Part shown: positions 15,265-22,994 of the stretch, one piece after another
Layout: each line of letters starts with the position of its first letter
Numbering within the stretch: position 1 is the first letter of the stretch
Assembly: GCA_945957375.1 (NCBI GenBank)
Contig: CAMFKX010000025.1
Span: 1-32,627, forward strand
DNA: 32,627 nt
Source: an uncultured Roseiarcus sp.
Lineage (GTDB): Bacteria > Pseudomonadota > Alphaproteobacteria > Rhizobiales > Beijerinckiaceae
Reading direction: 5' to 3'
The notes under the pieces: model-generated
Seen by the model: only the letters and a program-made list of their open reading frames with translations
Told to the model about the DNA's origin: nothing
The model's database searches: none
Position numbers and translations under genes: made by a program

Positions 15265-16470
15265 TCACCGCGCGGCGTCGGGCCCCCGCTGCTGCAGCAG
15301 CGCGCGATAGATCTCGTCGTCGCCGCACAGGCCCGCCATGCGTCCCAGTTCGTCGACCAGCACGATCGGGTTGCCCGAGAGGCTTCGCAGCGCAATCGCC
15401 GAGCGCATCCGGAGCGCAATCGAGGCGACGACGATGTCGACGTGGTCCGGGTTCGACGCCGCGAGCTCGCCGGTCGCGTTGTCGGCCACCGCGATCGCGC
15501 CGGCGCGGCCGTCGAAGGTGACGCCGACCGGCCGCCCGTCGCCGTCGAGCCGCAGGCGGATGCGGCCGTCGCGGTCGAGCAGCATCTCGTCGTCGGCGCG
15601 CGCCAGCGCCGCCGCCGGCGTCATCAGCGAGCCGCCGCGCAGCACGTTCAGCGGATTCATGTGCTTGACGAACTCGGCGACATAGGCGTCGGCGGGCCTC
15701 AGCAGGATGTCCTCGGCGCCGCCGCACTGGACGATGCGGCCGCCCTCGAGGATGGCGATCTTGTTGCCGATCTTCAGCGCTTCGTCGAGGTCGTGGCTGA
15801 CGAAGATGATCGTCTTCTTGAGCTCCGATTGCAGGGAGAGCAACTCGTCCTGCAGCTTGTCGCGGATCAGCGGGTCGAGCGCCGAGAACGGCTCGTCCAT
15901 CAGCAGGATGTCGGCGTCGGTGGCGAAGGCGCGCGCGAGCCCGACGCGCTGCTGCATGCCGCCGGAGAGCTCGTGCGCATATTTGCCCGCCCATTGGGTG
16001 AGGCCGACCATGGCGAGCTTTTCCGCCACCACCTTGTCGATCTGCGCCTTCGGCGTGCGGCGCAATTCGAGCCCGAGGGCGACGTTCTCCGCGACCGTGC
16101 GCCACGGCAGCAGCGCGAATTGCTGGAACACCATCGCGATCCGGCTCGTGCGCAACATGCGCAGCTGGTCGGCCGAACAGTTCGCGACGTCGATCGCGCC
16201 GTCGCCGTGTTTGACCAGCAGGCGGCCGCGGGCGACCGTGTTGAGGCCGTTGACCGCGCGCAGGATCGTCGACTTGCCCGAGCCGGACAGGCCCATCAGC
16301 ACGCAAATCTCGCCGGGTTCGACCGCGAGGTCGACGCCGGCCGCGCCGAGCACGACGTCGGTCGTCTTGAGGATTTCATCGCGGCTCGCGCCCCGGTCGA
16401 CCAGCGCCAGCGCCTCCGCGCGGCGGGCGCCGAACAGGATATCGACGTGATCGAAGACGACGGCCGACAT
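15265..16470 (-). CDS. choV: Choline ABC transporter ATP-binding protein
   Basis: 401 residues. It has the Walker A GLSGSGKS, the Q-loop FQQFALLPWRTV, the signature LSGGMQQRVGLARAFA, the Walker B ILLMDEPFSALDP and the switch His in FVSHDLDEA. This is the ProV/glycine-betaine type ATPase. The last ~100 residues (after VKHMNPLNVL) are a poorly conserved CBS-like regulatory region ending VDELGRMAGLCGDDEIYRAL. The N-terminus MSAVVFDHVDILFG is the usual one for ChoV. The start overlaps the choW stop by one base (TGATG), so the two are translationally coupled. It powers import by ChoW of the ligand bound to ChoX. Confidence 0.93.
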   Translation of the reverse strand: MSAVVFDHVDILFGARRAEALALVDRGASRDEILKTTDVVLGAAGVDLAVEPGEICVLMGLSGSGKSTILRAVNGLNTVARGRLLVKHGDGAIDVANCSADQLRMLRTSRIAMVFQQFALLPWRTVAENVALGLELRRTPKAQIDKVVAEKLAMVGLTQWAGKYAHELSGGMQQRVGLARAFATDADILLMDEPFSALDPLIRDKLQDELLSLQSELKKTIIFVSHDLDEALKIGNKIAILEGGRIVQCGGAEDILLRPADAYVAEFVKHMNPLNVLRGGSLMTPAAALARADDEMLLDRDGRIRLRLDGDGRPVGVTFDGRAGAIAVADNATGELAASNPDHVDIVVASIALRMRSAIALRSLSGNPIVLVDELGRMAGLCGDDEIYRALLQQRGPDAAR

Positions 16471-17315
16471 CAGGCGCTCTTCCTTTCGGGGTTGCGGAAG
16501 ACGCGGTCGAGGACGATCGCGAGCAGGACGATCGACATGCCCGCTTCGATCCCCATCGGGATGTTGACCGTGCCGAGCGCGCGCACCACCGGCGTGCCGA
16601 GCCCGGCCGCGCCGACCAGCGCCGCGATCACCACCATCGACAGGCTGAGCATGATGCATTGCGTGACGCCGGCCATGATGGTCGGCAAAGCGTGGGGCAG
16701 CTCGACCTTCCACAAGAGCTGACGCTTGGTGGCGCCGAACGCCTCGGCCGCCTCCTTGAGCGGCGTCGGCACCGAGATGACGCCGAGATGGGTCAGCCGG
16801 ATCGGCGCGGGAATCGCGAAGATAACCGTGGAGATCAGGCCGGGCGCCGAGCCGAGGTGGAACAGCACCAGCGTCGGAATGAGGTAGACGAAGGTCGGCA
16901 GCGTCTGCATCAGGTCGAGCAGCGGGCGCATCGCCGAATAGAGCCAGGGCCGATGCGCCGAGGCGATGCCGAGCGGCACGCCGATGACGACGCTGGTCAG
17001 CGTGGCGAAGCCGACCAGCGAGATCGTCTCGACGGTGGCCTGCCAGTAGCCGAGATTGGCGATCAGCAGGAAGGCCACGACCACGAACAGCGCGAGCTTC
17101 CAGGAGCGATGGAGCCAATAGGCGAGCGCCGCGAGGCCGAACACGACGACCAGGAACGGGATGTGGAGCAGCACCGCGGTGAAGCCGTCGACCGAGAAGT
17201 CGATGATCCGGGTGATCGCGTCGAAGAAACCGGCGGCGTTGTCCTGCAGCCAGTTGATGCCGATCTTGGCCCAGCGGCCCAGCGGGATCTTCGGCTCTGT
17301 GAACCAGTCTTCCAA
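16470..17315 (-). CDS. choW: Choline ABC transporter permease
   Basis: 281 residues, the usual ChoW length. The start MEDWFTEPKIPLGRWAKIGI and the following amphipathic stretch match the ProW/ChoW N-terminus. Six or more membrane segments follow. The EAA-type coupling loop is KEAAEAFGATKRQLLWKVELPHALPTIMAG, which docks on the ATPase. It ends NPERKSA. Together with ChoX and ChoV it forms an osmoprotectant-type (OTCN family) importer; S. meliloti ChoXWV imports choline for catabolism rather than osmoprotection. The choX gene lies 211 bases upstream on the same strand; the gap holds a 90-base palindromic repeat that could lower expression of choWV relative to choX. Confidence 0.93.
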   Translation of the reverse strand: MEDWFTEPKIPLGRWAKIGINWLQDNAAGFFDAITRIIDFSVDGFTAVLLHIPFLVVVFGLAALAYWLHRSWKLALFVVVAFLLIANLGYWQATVETISLVGFATLTSVVIGVPLGIASAHRPWLYSAMRPLLDLMQTLPTFVYLIPTLVLFHLGSAPGLISTVIFAIPAPIRLTHLGVISVPTPLKEAAEAFGATKRQLLWKVELPHALPTIMAGVTQCIMLSLSMVVIAALVGAAGLGTPVVRALGTVNIPMGIEAGMSIVLLAIVLDRVFRNPERKSA

Positions 17316-17381
17316 GGGGCCAGTCCTCTTTCGGGGGCTTGCGGGTTGCGGGGGTAGCCAGGGATCGCTGGGCCGTGCGCG

Positions 17382-17471
17382 AACCTCATCCTGAGCCTGT
17401 CGAAGGATGATCCAGTTCGCTCCGACCTTTGAGCCGGCTGGAGCGTCCTTCGACAGGCTCAGGACGAGGTT
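17382..17471. repeat. Large imperfect palindrome between choX and choW
   Basis: The arms 17382-17409 and 17444-17471 (28 bases each, two mismatches) contain CCTGAGCCTGTCGAAGGA and its complement, with a 34-base loop. This is a common extragenic palindrome of alphaproteobacteria. Lying inside the choXWV operon, it may act as a partial terminator or an mRNA-stabilising stem, so that the binding protein is made in excess. Confidence 0.8.
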
Positions 17472-17526
17472 GGCGGCAAGGAACGCGCGCGCCGGCGCCT
17501 CGCGGACGTCGGCGCGCAGCTTTCCG

Positions 17527-18477
17527 TCAGTTCAGGCCGAACGCCTTCTTGACCGCCGGCAGACCCGGCTGACCGTCGAAGGTCGTGATGCCGTTGAGCC
17601 AGCCGGCGAGTTCCTTGGGATTGGTCTTGAGCCATTCCTTGGCCGCGGCCGGACCTTCCTTGCCGTCGGTCAGGATCTTGTTCATCACCTCGTTTTCGAT
17701 GCCGACGGTAAACACCAGATTGCCGATCAGCTTCGCCGCGTTCGGGCACTCGGCCGCCCAGCCGGCGCGCTCGTTGGTGTAGACGACGGCGCCGCCGAAG
17801 TTCGGGCCGAATACGTCGTCGCCGCCCGACAGATACTCGATCTTGTAGTTGACGTTCATCGGGTGCGGCGCCCAGCCGAGGAACACCACGTCCTCCTTGC
17901 GGCGGGTGGCGTTGTCGACCTGCGACAGCATGCCCTGTTCGCTCGATTCGACGAGCTGGAAGTCCTTGAGGCTGAACTTGCCGTCCTTGATCATGTCGAG
18001 CACGAGCCGGTTGCCGTCGTTGCCGGGCTCGATGCCGTAGATCTTGCCCTTGAGCGAATCCTTGAACTTGGCGATGTCGGCGAAGCTCTTGAGGCCCTTT
18101 TCGAAGGTGTAGGTCGGCACGGCGAGCGTGTATTTCGCGCCTTCCGGCAGGTTGGCCCCGGTCACGATCACCGACTTGTCCTCGACGTAGGGCTTGCGGT
18201 CGTTCTCCATCGAGGGCTGCCAGTTGCCCAGGAACACGTCGATGTCCTTGTTCTTCATCGAGGTGTAGGTGACGGGCACGGAGAGCACGGTGACCTTCGG
18301 CGTGTAGCCGAGCGCGGTCAGGATCTGCGAGGCGATCGCCGTGGTCGCGGTGATGTCGGTCCAGCCGACGTCGGAGAACTTCACCGTCTTGCACGTCTCC
18401 GGATCGCCGGCGAAGGCGCCGGCCGTTCCGATCACCGTCGCCGCTGCGAGCGCCGCAATTCCTGCCAGTCTTCTCAT
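17527..18477 (-). CDS. choX: Choline-binding periplasmic protein
   Basis: 316 residues from the ATG at 18477, preceded by a strong GGAGGAGG. The signal peptide is about residues 1-23 (MRRLAGIAALAAATVIGTAG then AFA). The residues that form the ligand box in S. meliloti ChoX appear conserved with a shift of three to four positions: Trp39 and Asp41 (DVGWTDI), Trp86 (GNWQPSM), Tyr116, Asn153 (PGNDGNR) and Trp202 (FLGWAPHPMN). This aromatic cage binds the trimethylammonium head of choline. The residue correspondence is from memory and not an alignment. It heads the choX-choW-choV operon and is divergent from the dimethylglycine dehydrogenase-like gene. Confidence 0.94.
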   Translation of the reverse strand: MRRLAGIAALAAATVIGTAGAFAGDPETCKTVKFSDVGWTDITATTAIASQILTALGYTPKVTVLSVPVTYTSMKNKDIDVFLGNWQPSMENDRKPYVEDKSVIVTGANLPEGAKYTLAVPTYTFEKGLKSFADIAKFKDSLKGKIYGIEPGNDGNRLVLDMIKDGKFSLKDFQLVESSEQGMLSQVDNATRRKEDVVFLGWAPHPMNVNYKIEYLSGGDDVFGPNFGGAVVYTNERAGWAAECPNAAKLIGNLVFTVGIENEVMNKILTDGKEGPAAAKEWLKTNPKELAGWLNGITTFDGQPGLPAVKKAFGLN

Positions 18478-18510
18478 GCTTTCCTCCTCCGCTGGGCGCA
18501 CGTCGGCGGA

Positions 18511-18537
18511 CCCAATGTGGCGGCATGCAATCACACC
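18511..18537 (-). promoter_or_regulatory. Word shared by the choX and betA upstream regions
   Basis: CATGCAATCACAC (18524-18536) matches CATTCAATCACAC (14155-14167) of the betA operator region with a single mismatch, in the same orientation relative to both genes. It lies about 50 bases before the choX start. Only one half of the BetI dyad is recognisable here, so co-regulation by BetI is a suggestion. Confidence 0.35.
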
Positions 18538-18595
18538 CGATCCATGCTGTCACGCCTGAATCCGGACGACGGAACGGATCGCCGACGCGCCGGGA

Positions 18596-18624
18596 TTGGT
18601 TTTCGACAGGGCATTCAATATAGC
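18596..18624 (+). promoter_or_regulatory. Candidate promoter of the DMGDH-like gene
   Basis: TTGGTT (18596-18601) and TATAGC (18619-18624), 17 bases apart, form a weak sigma-70-type promoter about 50 bases before the proposed TTG start at 18677. If correct, the longest in-frame start (TTG 18596) would lie upstream of the transcript and cannot be used. Confidence 0.35.
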
Positions 18625-18676
18625 TTCGAGGGGCGCCTCGCCGGTCGCCAGAACGTTGCTGGAGGAGGGCCGCGGC

Positions 18677-21238
18677 TTGGCGCATTTCCCGGACAGAGCG
18701 AAGGTCGTCATCGTCGGGATCGGCGGTATCGTCGGCGCTTCCGTCGCGCATCATCTGATCGAGCGCGGCTGGGACGACATCGTCGGCATCGACAAGTCGG
18801 GCGTCCCGACCGACATCGGCTCGACCGCCCACGCCTCCGACTTCTGCTACGCGACGAGCCACGACTTCCTGTCGTGCTGGACGACGCTCTACTCGATCGA
18901 CTTCTACGAGAAGCTCGGCCGCTACGCGCGCATCGGCGGCCTCGAAGTCGCCCGCGTCGGCGACGATGGGCGCATGGACGAGATCAAGCGCAAGGTCGCC
19001 TCGGCCAAGGCGTTCGGGACGCGGGCGCGGCTGATCGGGCCGGCCGAGATCAAGGCCAAATTTCCGCTGATCGAAGAGAGCGTGGTCCAGGGCGGGTTGT
19101 GGGACCCGGACGCGGGCCTTGTCGTTCCCCGTTCGCAGACGGTCGCGGGCGAACTGATCGACCGCGCCGAAGCCGCCGGCAAGCTCACGACCTTCGCCAA
19201 TACGCCGGCGACCGCGCTGGTGATCGAGGTCGGTCGGATCAAGGGCGTCGTCACGCCGCGCGGAACCCTCCTCGCCGACCGCGTCGTCGTCTGCGCGGGC
19301 CTCTGGGGCCGGCTGATCGCCGAGATGGCGGGCGAGGATCTGCCGGTCATGCCGGTCGACCACCCGCTGACCTTCTTCGGGCCCTACGACGAATTCGCCG
19401 GAACGGGGAAAGAGATCGGCTGGCCGCTGCTGCGCGACCAGGGCAACTCGGCCTACATGCGCGACACCGGCGACCCGAGGACCTCGGAAGGCGGCATGAT
19501 CGAGTGGGGCTATTACGAGGAGACCCACCCGCGTCTGTGCCATCCGCGCGAGATCCTGGAAAAGCACCAGGCGCGCCTGTCGCCGTCGCAACGCGACCTC
19601 GACATGGAGCAGATCCTCGCCCCGCTCGAGCGCGCGATCGAGCTGACGCCGATCCTCGGCGAACTCGGCTACGACGAGAAGCGCTCGTTCAACGGCCTCC
19701 TGCAGGTGACCACCGACGGCGGCCCGTCGATCGGCGAGAGCCGCAAGGCGCGCGGCCTCTGGTACGCCGTCGCCATCTGGGTGAAGGACGCGCCCGGCAT
19801 GGCCAAGCTCGTCGCCGACTGGATGACCGACGGGCGCACCGCAATCGACCACGCGAAGATCGACTACGCCCGTTTCTATCCGCACCAGTTCGACGAGGGC
19901 TTCATCGCCGGCCGCTGCGGCGAGGCGGCGCAAAAAGTCTACAATCCCGCGGTCCATACGCGCGAGCCCTACGCCACCGGGCGCAACGTCCGCCGCTCGC
20001 CGTTCTACGAGCGCGAGGTCGCGCTCGGCGGCTATTTCATGGAGCTCGGCGGCTGGGAGCGCGCCCACGGCTACGCCGCCAACGAGCACCTGCTGGAAAA
20101 GTACGGCGATCGCGTTCCGGTGCGCGCCAACGAATGGGACAACCGCCACTTCTGGCGCGTGTCGAACGCGGAGCAGCTGGCGCTCAGCGACGACGTCGGG
20201 ATTATCAACCTCAGCCACTTCGCTGTCCTCGACGTCGAGGGCCCCGACGCCGTCGCGCTGATGGAATGGGCGTGCGCGGCCAAGATCGGCGGCGACGCCA
20301 ATCTCGGCAAGGGCATCTACACGCATTTCCTCGACGAGGACGGCAACGTGCGCGCCGACCTCACGGTGTTCCGCATGGACGGCCGCTGCCGGGTGGTCGA
20401 CGGCGCCGACGCCGGCCCGCGCGATCTGGCGTATCTGAAGCGCGTCGCGGCGGATAAAGGCTTCGACGTCACCGTGACCGACGCCAGCGAAGCGATCGTC
20501 ACCATCGGCATCTGGGGTCCGAACGCGCGCGCGACCCTGCAGAAGGTGGTGAAGGACCCGGACGCGCTGGCGCTCGAGAATTTCCCGTTCGCCGCGATCC
20601 GGCCGATCGAGATCGCCGGCAAGCCGGTGCTCGCCTTCCGCATCTCCTATGTCGGCGAGCAGGGTTTTGAGCTGCACATGGCCTATCGGGACGGCCTCGC
20701 CGTCTGGGACGCGCTGAGCGCGACCGGCGCGATCGCGGTCGGGGTCGAGACCTACGCCAACAGCCGGCGGATGGAGAAGAGCCTGCGCCTGCAGAACGCC
20801 GATCTCATCACGCAATACAATCTCTTCGAGGCCGATCTCGCCCGGCCGAAGGTCAAGGAGGCCGACTTCTGCGGCAAGGCGAAGCACCTCGAATACCGCG
20901 CCCGCCCGCACCAGCCGGCGATTCTCTCGACGCTGGTGATGCTCGACAATGTCGACGCCAAGGGCGTCGCCCGCTATCCGGTCGGCACGTTGCCGGTGAT
21001 GGACCCGGACACCGGCGAGACGCTGGTCGATTCGCTCGGGCGGCGCTCCTACACCACCTCGATCGCCTTCGGCCCGTCGGTCGGCCGGAACATCGCGCTC
21101 GCCTACCTGCCGTGGGAGCGCGCGCAGGTCGGGCGAAAGTTCCTGGTCGAGTATTTCGGCGAGACCTATCCGGTGGAGGTCGCGGCGGTCGGCTACAAGG
21201 CGCTCTACGACCCGGAAAACCTCAAGCCGCGCAGCTGA
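18677..21238 (+). CDS. FAD-dependent oxidoreductase-GcvT fusion (dimethylglycine dehydrogenase/oxidase-like)
   Basis: 853 residues from a TTG at 18677, chosen because GGAGGAGG (18661-18668) lies 8 bases before it and the family usually starts just ahead of FPDRAKVVIVG. Residues 8-40 are the Rossmann FAD motif (VVIVGIGGIVGASVAHHLIE). The DAO-type oxidase domain extends to about 370, followed by an FAO-type middle domain; from about 430 a GcvT folate-binding domain, then a C-terminal GcvT barrel ending DPENLKPRS. GSTAHASDFCYATSHD stands where dimethylglycine dehydrogenase carries its flavin-linked His. Enzymes of this build demethylate dimethylglycine or sarcosine and pass the one-carbon unit to tetrahydrofolate. 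Its neighbours choXWV and an MttB homologue suggest a methylated amine substrate from the choline/betaine route; the exact substrate is open. Confidence 0.85.
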   Translation: MAHFPDRAKVVIVGIGGIVGASVAHHLIERGWDDIVGIDKSGVPTDIGSTAHASDFCYATSHDFLSCWTTLYSIDFYEKLGRYARIGGLEVARVGDDGRMDEIKRKVASAKAFGTRARLIGPAEIKAKFPLIEESVVQGGLWDPDAGLVVPRSQTVAGELIDRAEAAGKLTTFANTPATALVIEVGRIKGVVTPRGTLLADRVVVCAGLWGRLIAEMAGEDLPVMPVDHPLTFFGPYDEFAGTGKEIGWPLLRDQGNSAYMRDTGDPRTSEGGMIEWGYYEETHPRLCHPREILEKHQARLSPSQRDLDMEQILAPLERAIELTPILGELGYDEKRSFNGLLQVTTDGGPSIGESRKARGLWYAVAIWVKDAPGMAKLVADWMTDGRTAIDHAKIDYARFYPHQFDEGFIAGRCGEAAQKVYNPAVHTREPYATGRNVRRSPFYEREVALGGYFMELGGWERAHGYAANEHLLEKYGDRVPVRANEWDNRHFWRVSNAEQLALSDDVGIINLSHFAVLDVEGPDAVALMEWACAAKIGGDANLGKGIYTHFLDEDGNVRADLTVFRMDGRCRVVDGADAGPRDLAYLKRVAADKGFDVTVTDASEAIVTIGIWGPNARATLQKVVKDPDALALENFPFAAIRPIEIAGKPVLAFRISYVGEQGFELHMAYRDGLAVWDALSATGAIAVGVETYANSRRMEKSLRLQNADLITQYNLFEADLARPKVKEADFCGKAKHLEYRARPHQPAILSTLVMLDNVDAKGVARYPVGTLPVMDPDTGETLVDSLGRRSYTTSIAFGPSVGRNIALAYLPWERAQVGRKFLVEYFGETYPVEVAAVGYKALYDPENLKPRS

Positions 21239-21253
21239 ACCGCGCGGCTGTTT

Positions 21254-21334
21254 TTCACCACCAAGGACACCAAGGACACCAAGGACACCAAGGACCACGA
21301 AGCCTTCGTGTTTCTTTGTGCCCTTCGTGGTGAA
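21254..21334. repeat. TTCACCAC-family palindrome with 9-bp tandem repeats
   Basis: TTCACCAC (21254-21261) pairs with GTGGTGAA (21327-21334). Inside the left arm the 9-mer CAAGGACAC is repeated three times from 21262 and a fourth copy is partial (to 21295). It lies between the converging stops of the DMGDH-like and MttB-like genes. The tandem copies suggest slipped-strand expansion. Confidence 0.8.
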
Positions 21335-21347
21335 CCCGTTTTGGATC

Positions 21348-22895
21348 TTAATACGTCGCGTCCGGCATCGAAGCCTTGCGCTCGTCGATGAAGGCGCGGA
21401 TCGCCTCGTCCTTGCCGGGATCGAGGGCAGGGGCCTCGTAGTCGCGCAGCATCGTCTTCCACAGCGCGTTGGCGCGGGTCGCGGCGTCCTTCGAGCCTTC
21501 CTCCTGCCATTGCTCGACCGAATTGTTGTCGGCGACGGTCGAGCGGTAGAAGGCGGTCTCGAAATTGGCCTGGGTGTGGGCGCAGCCGAGGAAGTGCCCG
21601 CCGGGCTCGACCTGATGGAACGCCTCCATCCCCTGGCCGTTCTCGCTGAGGTCGACGCCCTTGGCCAGCGTGTGCATGGCGCCGAGCTGGTCGAAGTCCA
21701 TGACAAACTTCTCATAGGAAGCCGCGAGCCCGCCTTCGAGCCAGCCGGCCGCGTGGAGCACGAAATTGGTCCCCGCCAGCACCGTCGGCAGCAGCGTCTG
21801 CGCGCTCTCGTAGGCGGCCTGCGCGTCGGGGATCTTCGAGGCGCACAGCGAGCCGCCGGTGCGGAACGGCATCTTCATCCGCCGCGCCAGCTGCGCCGCG
21901 CCGAAGATCGCGAGCGACGCCTCGGGCGTGCCGAAAGTCGGCGCGCCAGACTGCATCGACAACGTCGAAACGAACGTCCCGAACACCACCGGCGCGCCCG
22001 GCCGCACGAGCTGGCAGAAGGCTGTTCCGGCCATCACTTCCGCGAGGACCTGGGTCAGCGTGCCGGCGATCGTCACCGGGCTCATCGCGCCCGACAGGAT
22101 GAAGGGGGTGATGATGCAGGCCTGGTTGGCGCGCGCGTAGGCCTCGGCCGCGCCGAGCATGGTCGCGTCCCAGACCAGCGGCGAATTGGCGTTGATCAGG
22201 CTCGTCAGCACCGTGTTGTCGCGCACGAAGTCCTCGCCGAACAGCAACTCGCAGATGCGCACGCTGTCTTCGGCGCGCTCGGGTTTGGTCACCGAGCCCA
22301 TGAACGGCTTGTCGGAATATTTGACGTGCGCATAGACCATCTCGAGATGGCGCTTGTTGACCGGCAGATCCACCGGCTCGCACAGGGTGCCGCCCGAATG
22401 GTGGATGTACGGGCTGAGATAGCCGAGCTTCACGAAGTTCTGGAAGTCTTCCAGCGTCCCGTAGCGGCGGCCGCGGTCGAGGTCGTGCACGAAGGGCGAG
22501 CCGTAGTTCGGCGCGAACACCGTCGCGTCGCCGCCGATCACCACGTTGCGCTCGGGATTGCGCGCGTGCTGCACGTACCGCGACGGGGTCGTGGCGCAGA
22601 GCTGGCGCGCGAGCCCGACGGGGAAGCGCACCCGCTCGCCCTTCACGTCGGCCCCGGCGGCGCGGAACAGCTCGAGCGCGCGCGGATATTCGCGGAAGTC
22701 GATGCCGATCTCCTGAAGCAACAGGTCGGCGTTGCGCTCGATGATTTCGAGGCCCTCGGCGCTCAGCACCTCGGTCAGCGGGATGTTCCGGGTGATGTAG
22801 GGGATCGACGTCCCCGACCTCTGGGCGCGCGCGCTGCGGCGGGCTTCGCGTCCCCGGCGCGGCTCGCGGGCGGGGGATTCAGCGGGGTCGGACAT
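21348..22895 (-). CDS. Trimethylamine methyltransferase family protein (MttB-like, without pyrrolysine)
   Basis: 515 residues without an internal amber codon, so it is not a pyrrolysine enzyme. After an Arg-rich N-terminus the family pattern starts at about residue 31 (PYITRNIPLTEVLSAEGLEI, ERNADLLLQEIGIDFREYPR). Later motifs include FPVGLARQLC, GSPFVHDLDRGRRYGTLEDF, IHHSGGTLCEP and PFILSGAMSPVTIAGTLTQV, ending DERKASMPDATY. Non-pyrrolysine relatives such as MtgB transfer a methyl group from glycine betaine to a corrinoid protein in anaerobes; other members act on proline betaine or carnitine. Aerobic alphaproteobacterial copies are common but poorly understood. A good AAGGA site precedes the start. 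It is convergent with the GcvT-fused oxidoreductase, and no corrinoid protein gene is visible nearby. The methyl donor is probably a quaternary amine. Confidence 0.88.
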   Translation of the reverse strand: MSDPAESPAREPRRGREARRSARAQRSGTSIPYITRNIPLTEVLSAEGLEIIERNADLLLQEIGIDFREYPRALELFRAAGADVKGERVRFPVGLARQLCATTPSRYVQHARNPERNVVIGGDATVFAPNYGSPFVHDLDRGRRYGTLEDFQNFVKLGYLSPYIHHSGGTLCEPVDLPVNKRHLEMVYAHVKYSDKPFMGSVTKPERAEDSVRICELLFGEDFVRDNTVLTSLINANSPLVWDATMLGAAEAYARANQACIITPFILSGAMSPVTIAGTLTQVLAEVMAGTAFCQLVRPGAPVVFGTFVSTLSMQSGAPTFGTPEASLAIFGAAQLARRMKMPFRTGGSLCASKIPDAQAAYESAQTLLPTVLAGTNFVLHAAGWLEGGLAASYEKFVMDFDQLGAMHTLAKGVDLSENGQGMEAFHQVEPGGHFLGCAHTQANFETAFYRSTVADNNSVEQWQEEGSKDAATRANALWKTMLRDYEAPALDPGKDEAIRAFIDERKASMPDATY

Positions 22896-22994
22896 GCAGG
22901 CGATCCTTGGCTGGCGTCGAAGGTCGAATGACCTTGCGACAGCGACGCGGCGTTTTGAACCCTGAATCGGCGCCCCGCAACCGGGGCGCGCGCG

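Noticed and set aside
21262-21295. CAAGGACAC tandem repeats as a CRISPR or iteron array
   Set aside because: There are only three full 9-bp units without spacers, inside a dispersed palindrome; no cas or replication genes are nearby.
17459-21715. A 1418-residue minus-strand open frame
   Set aside because: It runs antisense through the DMGDH-like gene and out of frame through choX; long chance frames are normal in such GC-rich DNA.
21348-22895. Pyrrolysine-containing trimethylamine methyltransferase
   Set aside because: The reading frame is complete without an in-frame amber codon, and no pyl genes are visible.
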